A stretch of DNA of 64,000 nucleotides from contig NC_068569.1 in the NCBI RefSeq assembly GCF_025698545.1, positions 9,672,001-9,736,000 of the forward strand. The letters are read 5' to 3'. This stretch comes from Gossypium raimondii (Eukaryota > Streptophyta > Magnoliopsida > Malvales > Malvaceae). Position 1 is the stretch's first letter, and each line of letters begins with the position of its first letter. A program made the position numbers and the translations under genes. Of this stretch, positions 57,103-64,000 are shown piece by piece. Below the pieces are notes generated by a model. The model was given only the letters and a program-made list of their open reading frames with translations, was not told where the DNA came from and made no database searches.

Positions 57103-58301
57103 ATGAAAACAGGTTTGGTGGTGGATGGCGATTATGTATATGAAGAAGAGAAGCATCTAACTGTGCTTAAAACTTCGCTTTTCTTCGCCAACGATGGCTT
57201 CACTGTTTACGATTGTAAAGGTCAGTTGGTTTTCCGAGTGGACTCGTACGGTCCTGACCCTCGTGATAAAGCCGAAGTTGTTCTTATGGATGCTCATGGA
57301 AGATGCCTGCTCACTGTCAGAAAAAAGGTATTTTTTTTTCTTTCTTTTCTATTTAAACGATATGTCTGGGTTCTGTTCAGTGAAATGGGACAATAATTGG
57401 ATTTTCTTTTATGGGTTCTTTTATGATCTGATCTGGATTAATGGGTATAGATTTGATTTCCAAATGGTTTAAGAAACTTTTGACAACTCGTTCATGGTGG
57501 CATTTGAACGATTTGATTCGGTTTGTCTGAATCTGTTTAATGAAATGGGACAATATGATCTGATTTGGATTTGGATATGTAAGTAAATATTTGATTTCCA
57601 TACGCTTTAAGAACTTTGGTAACTCGTTCATGGAAGGTTCTGACTTGCGAGTCAACTCGCTTAGATACGTTTTTCCCCTTATAATTCTCTTTTCCCTTTT
57701 TTTGGCAAGTTCAGTTAAAGGGATAGTTTCGGTTTTTATCTCAATTGGATTCCCCATTTACGGAAAGCAATATACAAAATCTGATTTAGATTTTTACTAA
57801 ATGGCGCATTAATGATAATCTATTTCTGTTTTATTCGCAAAGGAGAAAGAAGTATTTTCAATTTAAGTGAGTTAACTCGTCTTCTCCCTTATTTTACCTG
57901 AACAGAGGCCGAGTTTGCATCACCGGTGGGAAGGGTTTTTAGGGGAAAGAACAGAGGGTCAGAAACCGATCTTCAGTGTGAAAAGATCGTCCATAATCGG
58001 ACGGTGCGGGATGACAGTGGAAGTGTTCAACAATCCAGGGCTGGAGTACCAGATAGAAGGGAATTTCGGACAACGGAGCTGCACGATCTTCAACGCGGCC
58101 AAGGAATCAGTGGCTGAGATTAAACGCAAAGTTGATGCTTCCACTAACGTGGTGCTTGGTAAAGACGTTTTCTTGCTTTCTTTAAAACCCGGTTTTGATG
58201 GGGCCTTTGCTATGGGTTTGGTGCTCGTTCTTGATCAGATTAACGGTGGTGATTACGTTGAAAATGATGAGGCGGAGATGATCCCTACCACGGAGGATTA
58301 A
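57103..58301 (+). CDS. LOR5: LURP-one-related protein (LOR)
   Basis: Coding exons are 57103-57327 and 57906-58301, giving 206 residues. It is a single LURP-one/Tubby C-terminal-like domain covering nearly the whole protein. The motifs are: LTVLKTSLFFANDGFTVYD, GQLVFRVDSYG, KAEVVLMDAHGRCLLTVRKK, LHHRWEGFLGE, YQIEGNFGQRSCTIF and GKDVFLLSLKPGFDGAFAMG. The fold is a beta barrel around a hydrophobic helix. One member, LURP1, is needed for basal defence against an oomycete, but most members have no known role. Position after PV42 agrees with At1g80120 (LOR5), so orthology is likely. The gene is intact, with one intron at the usual site. Confidence 0.92.
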
Positions 58302-61300
58302 TGTGCTGTGCATTTTATAATTTTCTTAAACGAAGAGATGTGGAAAAAGAAAGCTGCTTGTATATTATTACAAAAGTAATAAGAGTTTCCTTTGAAAGAA
58401 GACTAAAATTCGTTTGGTATAGAATAATTAAATGAAGAATTGGAAAACCAGAGCTTAATTTTCATTTATTTATTTATTTTCACCTCTTTTATAAATATTT
58501 AAAACATAAATTGTTTTGGTGGACAAATCAAATGTTTATCCACATTTTACTTTTGTTTTAATAGTTCATAAAATTAGAATATAATGTGTTTATTGGAGCC
58601 AACCAAATCACTAATCCAATTGACTTTCTCTTTTACATCTTTTAGGTAGTCGCAACTCTTTTAATACAAAATTTGGTAAATATTAGATGATTATTGACCA
58701 ACCAAATCCAAATTTATGAACTTTTGTTAGCTCAAAATGTCTCAACTTACAGATTTTAGGTGGCCTTGCTTTTGAGAGCCTATCAATTTATTTTCTTCCC
58801 ATCTAATTATCCTTGGAGGATGCCGAGACGCATCAATAGAATGTCAATAATTCAAAATCAAATTCTAATTTGTGCAATTTATTTTTGGAAAATTTGTAAT
58901 TCCTTCGGGAAAACATAAAATTCCCCGAGATTCTTAGATTTAGACTATTACATTGAAATTAGATCCCCAAACATATAATTAAAAACGTAGAGATGGAAGC
59001 CTTTTTTTTGTTTTTGTACTAATTATAGAAGACCAACAAATTCACGGTCGGCCACAAAAGAATAAGTGGACGTAAAAGTGAGGAGAGGAAAGAACATTTC
59101 ATACATGTGGTGCAGCATTTAAATGCAATTTAGGCAACATTTAATAGATTCCAATAGGTTTCATGGTCACCACCCGGTTTGATTAATAACCAGCGCTTCT
59201 CTCTAAATAAACAAACCAAAGACTACACTCTTCTTTATAATTTATTAGTTTTCGGTATTATATGCATTTATGCATTTGTATTTTATTTCTTATAATTAAT
59301 AATATTTATTATGAGTTTGAATAAAAGCAAAACAATAAATCTATCTTGAAAATTTGTGCAGATATTTTAAAAGTTAAATTCCATAAATAAAACTTAGTTT
59401 GAGAATTGATATTAGAGTATGAGTTAATTTTCATGTTTAACATAATAATATATAAATTAATTTTGAATTTATATGTATTTAAATTATCAAATTAATTATT
59501 AATTTTAAATTTAATGTTAAAACATAATTTCAATTTTTTTAGTTGTAATGTTAAAAACCATTTTTTAACATTTTATGTTTTAAATATTTTTCTGTTAAAA
59601 ATAAAATAATAATGTTATTAATTAAAAAGTAAATTCAAATTGAACATATATTAATAACCATATTCTCGTATGTACCAATTGAACAACATCAGCCCAATCA
59701 CTTTCTAGTTTAACTTTTTGAAAGCCTTCGTTTCAAGCCATCTCTAATTTGTCTCAAATAACCCATAGTTCTGAATGAAAATAGCAAATAATAATTGGAT
59801 TCGACTAATCACAATGCACACCAAGTTCATGGTGCAAAGTATAGAATCAAAACTGCAAACAAATGTTGTCATTATAACATTACATTCATATGGATATAAA
59901 AACAGAGTTGAGAAAAAAAAACGTATGATCCATCCTAAAAATGATTTTGATCTTGGCACTAAAATTTTTCATTTTCAACTTTTAAACTTCATCTTATACT
60001 TGTGGAGTTGCATAAATAATGCGGATTTTTTTAAATGCTATTATTTGAAAAAGATTAAATGTTGAATGTTATTTATAATGGTGAATCTTAATTTTAATTG
60101 ATATATAACTATAACGTTAACTAAATGATAATTATTTTTTAACTCTAATAATTAATTAATTAATATACTCAATCGTGCAGTTCAAATGAAGAAAACTTTA
60201 TTATACAAATAAAAAAATATTGATATGATATTATTGAATGTGATTTATAATGGTAAATTTTAATTTTAATTGATATACACTTATAACACTAATTAAATGA
60301 TGACTAATTTAAACAAATAAAAGCAAATATTTTTAATGTCAATTTAGTAATATAATGAGCAATAAAATGTATTATTATCGATTCAAAAGTTTTAAAAATT
60401 CGTGGTTTTATATATATTATTATAGATTATAGATAAAGAATACATTATTAAAAATAATTATAACTATAATTATTTTTATATGTATTGTATTATATTATCG
60501 ATTTTATAGATTAAAAAATGGAAAACACAGATAATACAAAATAATAATTATTAATTGATTATTTTATTATTTATGTAATTAAAAAACTTGAATTTTTATC
60601 ATTTTAAATTTATCCAATTATATTGAGTGATTTTGTAGATTTATAATTTTATTAATTGATAATATATTAGGTTATTTTTGAGGTAGAACTTTTAAGAGAT
60701 AAAATTAATTAATTTCACATTAATATATTATCATGTTAATTAATATTATTTTATTATTATCACATAATAATATTAATAAATTATTATTCTAATGTCAATT
60801 TAATTTTTTTCAAACTCGTATTTTTATATATGTTATAGATTGTTTTTAAAATATTTCATACCTTTTTGCTTTTTGGTCAGTAAGTTCATTTTTTGGGGTT
60901 GGATAAGCTCCATTATGGTAAGAATATACTCATTTGAGCAAAAGGGTAAAAAAATGTATAAATCAAGATTGAAATCCATGTCATTAGAAAAAGGCTCGAA
61001 TATCATATTGAAGAAAAGGGAAGCTTATGAAATGACTTTAATTAATTTATTAATAGAAATTTCAAATATAAAATATTACATATAAAATAAAAATAAGATA
61101 AATTAATAATTTAAAATTAAGGTAAAAGATAATGACAAATTTATGTGAATCTTTCAAATCTTACAATTATATTATTGATAAATTATGCAATTATCATAAT
61201 TCATTATAAAATTACAAGTCATGTTCTTTTTAAAGGTAAATTCATTAATTCTTTTAATGAATGAAATCATACAATTCAGAAGAAAAAAATGAAACCATAC

Positions 61301-61600
61301 AATTCAGAGAAAGAAAAAATAGTAATCACTCGTCATAGATGGTGAAAGACAAGCTCCAGCAATACAACAAAGGCTTTAGCCTCAGCATCAATAGAACATT
61401 ATGACACGTTGATAATTAGCATTATTACAACTCAAGCACGACGTATCTGGAGTGATTGCAAGCACTTAATATGATAAGGAAATCAGTCCCGGATGGTCCA
61501 AAGAGGTGAGCAAAAATCGAAAAAAGAATCAATCATTCATCAAACTAGAGAAGACGACAATAAAATCATCCCCAAAATCATTGTAAAACTAAGATTACAT
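58302..61600. other. AT-rich intergenic stretch
   Basis: The LOR 3' UTR is at the left. The remainder is strongly AT-rich, with short fortuitous frames and small local repeats (for example two copies of 'ttgaatgttatttataatggtgaat' type sequence near 60061 and 60233). No gene, RNA or clear element is recognised. Confidence 0.45.
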
Positions 61601-61601
61601 G

Positions 61602-64000
61602 TGTAATACCTTGAAAATTTTTACAGTAAGATATTATTTTTGATATAGTAAGGAAATAAAGTGACAAAAAGGAGAATTTTGAGTTATGACAACATTGGGA
61701 AGTATATTATGACATATTATTTCAAGAAAGGATTAAATTGTAAAAGTGAGAAAAGTTTTGTTACCCAATAGTAAATACTCAAAATTTGAGAGGTTAAAAT
61801 GTAAATATGAAAAAGTTGAAAGATCAATAGTGTAAATATTTTAAGGGTGGAATAATCTAGAACCTAAGAAAATGGATGAATTGGGACCAAATTGAATAGA
61901 TGAAGAATTATGAGGGACCAAATTGTAATTTTACCAAATTAAGTGATGACTCAAGGATGGAATTTTAGAAGATCTAAAGGAAAAATGGTCAATTAGAAGA
62001 GAGAGAAATCTAGAAAATAATGATGATGTTGGAGATATTTTAGATTAAATAAATAAATATTAGTTTATTATATTTTGATTTGATTTTTTTTCTTAATGAT
62101 ATTTTATTATTTTATTTAGTGTATATATATATGTGTGGAAAGAAAGATGGAAGCCATCATCCCACCATTTTTCCATGCATCAACATGAGAAGAAGAGAGA
62201 AAGAAAGAAAGTTTTGCTTTCTTTACAATTTGGTCCTCACACAAAAAATTCACCATTTTCACTTAGAATTCAAAGAAATTTCCATAGCCACCGAGAGAGA
62301 AAATTGATAAGGAGACTATGGGGAGCTAGAATATCAAGTTAGATTCAAGAAATAGAGACTGGAGGAGAGAGAAAATCAAGTTAAAGATTGAAATCAATAG
62401 AGCAAGGTAAGAACATCAAGATTTCAATATATTTTTGAGTTTGATATTATTGAAAAAGTATGAAATTGATGTTAATGTAGGGTTTTATTATATAAGGTTC
62501 TATGTTCTTGATATGCTAGTGAAGAAAAATAAGAGAAAGTGATGGGAAATACTATAGAGAAAGGGAATAAGAGTGTTATAAATTTAGTAATCAACATTTT
62601 GCACTAAAATAGTTTTGGACAGAAATAGTAGGTTAATTTTGAAAAATCACCATAAATCATGGAAATTTAATTAGAGGATGAAAAAATATGAAATTAAAGC
62701 TTATTGAGTATAGTTTCTCATAGAAGAAACGGTGTAATCAATGGAATTGTAAATTATGAGATATAATAAATTTTGTGAGACAAGGTCGAAATGAATTCGG
62801 GTTCCCTGTTCTAAATTTGGAAAATCATTAAAATTGTAAAAAATTATTATGAGTTATAATTTATATGATTATAATCCTTAATAAGTCTATTTTAAAAAGG
62901 AACAATGAGAACATCATCCAAATCCTGTACAGGGAGATAATTAATTTTTAGTGAAGTCAAAACTGTCAGACAATAGAACAGAGATGACTTTAAAGAATAA
63001 ACTGTACTTATTGGATAAGCCAAAAATTATGAAAATTTTATGGTAAGAAGATACGTGAGTCTAGTTTTAGAGAAAATTTACAGATCTAATTCGGAGTTCT
63101 GTAGCTTAAGATATAATTAATTTAGTGACTATAACTCAAGTGAATAACTTGTTATGAGTAAACAAGTAAATAGTGGTAATATATATATCAAGGATGTGGA
63201 ATGGAGTGGAGGAGGAGGAAAAATAATATATGTGAATATTCAGCTAATATGAGTTTATTTTAAAATAGCTAATTTACATGTTTTAGGTTCAGGGGCTAAA
63301 TTGAATAAAAGTAAAATTTTAAGGGTAATTTTATAAAATGTAAAAATGACCAAATTGCATGAAATGAATTGTTTTATCATTTAAATTAATAAATTGAATG
63401 GAATATTAATTTAGATCAAGATTTGGGTGGAAATTCGAGAAAAATGAAAAAATACCAAAATGTCCCTGAATTTTGATATTTCTACAATTTAGCCCGGTAA
63501 GTTCGTGTAACTTGAATTATATTATTAGATGCTTGAAATGTATGTTATTGATGAAACATTGATATATTTGATAAAAAAAACCCCAGTTGAATGGAAGGAA
63601 AATTCGATGGATCTCTGAAAAGGAATTGACGGTAAAAAGGATCTAGCCCGGACGAGTGATCCTATCTTGATATAGCCCTCCCGAAGAGTATGTGTGAAAA
63701 AGATCTAGCCCGGACGGGTGATCTTGATATAGCCCTCCCAAAGAATATGTGGAAAATAGATTTAGCCCGGACGATAATCGGAATTAGGGTCTGAATTTAG
63801 CCTGGACTGGTAATTCAGATCCAAGCTCATTAGAGTAATTATCGTTGCAGTGGATTTAGCTTGGACTGGTAATCCCAACAATACTCTATGAGTTTATATT
63901 ACAAGGGATTTAGCCTAGACTGGTAATCCCGCTGTAAGAAATGAGGTTCGTGGGAGTGTGCTCTCTTGCAGGGGATTTAGCCTGGACTGGTAATCCCGTT
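61602..64000 (+). mobile_element. LTR-type element related to the nested copy at 5593, cut by the window end
   Basis: It starts TGTAATACC and runs parallel to the element at 5593-7896 for about 1.9 kb (shared blocks such as 'aaagtgacaaaaag', 'ttgggaccaaattg', 'caaggtaagaacatcaag', 'ttcggagttctgtagctt'). After about 63540 the two differ: this copy carries tandem repeats instead. Only the left end is in the window, so its duplication and length cannot be checked. No coding domain is seen. Confidence 0.65.
63637..64000 (+). repeat. Tandem repeats with core GGATTTAGCCTGGACTGGTA
   Basis: About seven spaced copies of 'gatttagcc(t/c)ggactggtaatc' or earlier variants 'gatctagcccggacgggtgatc', with 'atagccctcccgaagag' between the first ones. 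The array sits in the distal part of the LTR and continues to the window edge. Confidence 0.75.

Noticed and set aside
62080-62342. Open frames at 62.1-62.3 kb
   Set aside because: They fall in the LTR-type repeat that also occurs near 6.1-6.4 kb, where the frames are not kept.

Overview
The window is plant nuclear DNA, most likely from a Malvaceae genome such as cotton (Gossypium). The evidence is intron-rich genes with GT/AG junctions, AT-rich spacers, plant-only gene families (TMM, PDCT, a plastid FAD5-type desaturase, LURP-one-related) and long LTR sequences carrying the CACACGGGCGTGTG-type repeats that I associate with cotton. The genus is an inference; the plant assignment is firm. Ten protein-coding genes can be modelled, and every exon chain below keeps the reading frame from start to stop.

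Layout: (1) 0.5-2.3 kb, minus strand, a ubiquitin-fold protein of the U11/U12 snRNP 25K type. (2) 4.1-12.8 kb, a nested block of three LTR-type repeats, each with its own 5-bp target-site duplication. (3) 15.0-25.6 kb, PRP8, the spliceosome core protein (23 coding exons, 2354 residues). (4) 26.4-29.1 kb, minus, a PTI1-like kinase. (5) 31.1-32.6 kb, minus, TOO MANY MOUTHS, with no intron. (6) 33.7-36.0 kb, TFIIIA, including the cassette exon that mimics 5S rRNA. (7) 36.6-38.4 kb, minus, an HhH-GPD DNA glycosylase. (8) 40.2-41.5 kb, a PV42-type CBS protein. (9) 42.4-43.7 kb, PDCT (ROD1). (10) 44.4-46.3 kb, a plastid acyl-lipid desaturase. (11) 47.6-50.1 kb, a solo LTR inside an RNase H-like relic. 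(12) 52.7 kb, a small hAT-like element, and 54.5-55.7 kb, a Mutator-like element with a 9-bp duplication. (13) 57.1-58.3 kb, a LURP-one-related gene. (14) 61.6 kb to the end, a relative of the smaller nested LTR.

As recalled from Arabidopsis, the genes match two separate segments, At1g80060-At1g80120 (ubiquitin-like, PRP8, TMM, PV42b, LOR5) and At3g15820-At3g15890 (PDCT, FAD5, PTI1-like kinase), interleaved here. This looks like an ancestral gene order that Arabidopsis split between duplicated segments.

The most interesting regulatory feature is the TFIIIA cassette exon. It resembles 5S rRNA, the RNA that TFIIIA binds and whose genes it activates. Inclusion brings an in-frame stop after the second zinc finger, so splicing can tie TFIIIA output to 5S rRNA/ribosomal protein L5 balance. 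PRP8 and the U11/U12-25K-like gene are also splicing-related; PDCT and the desaturase form a lipid-metabolism pair. Gene-poor flanks are AT-rich and transposon-bearing, while about 14.6-46.3 kb is a compact gene island.
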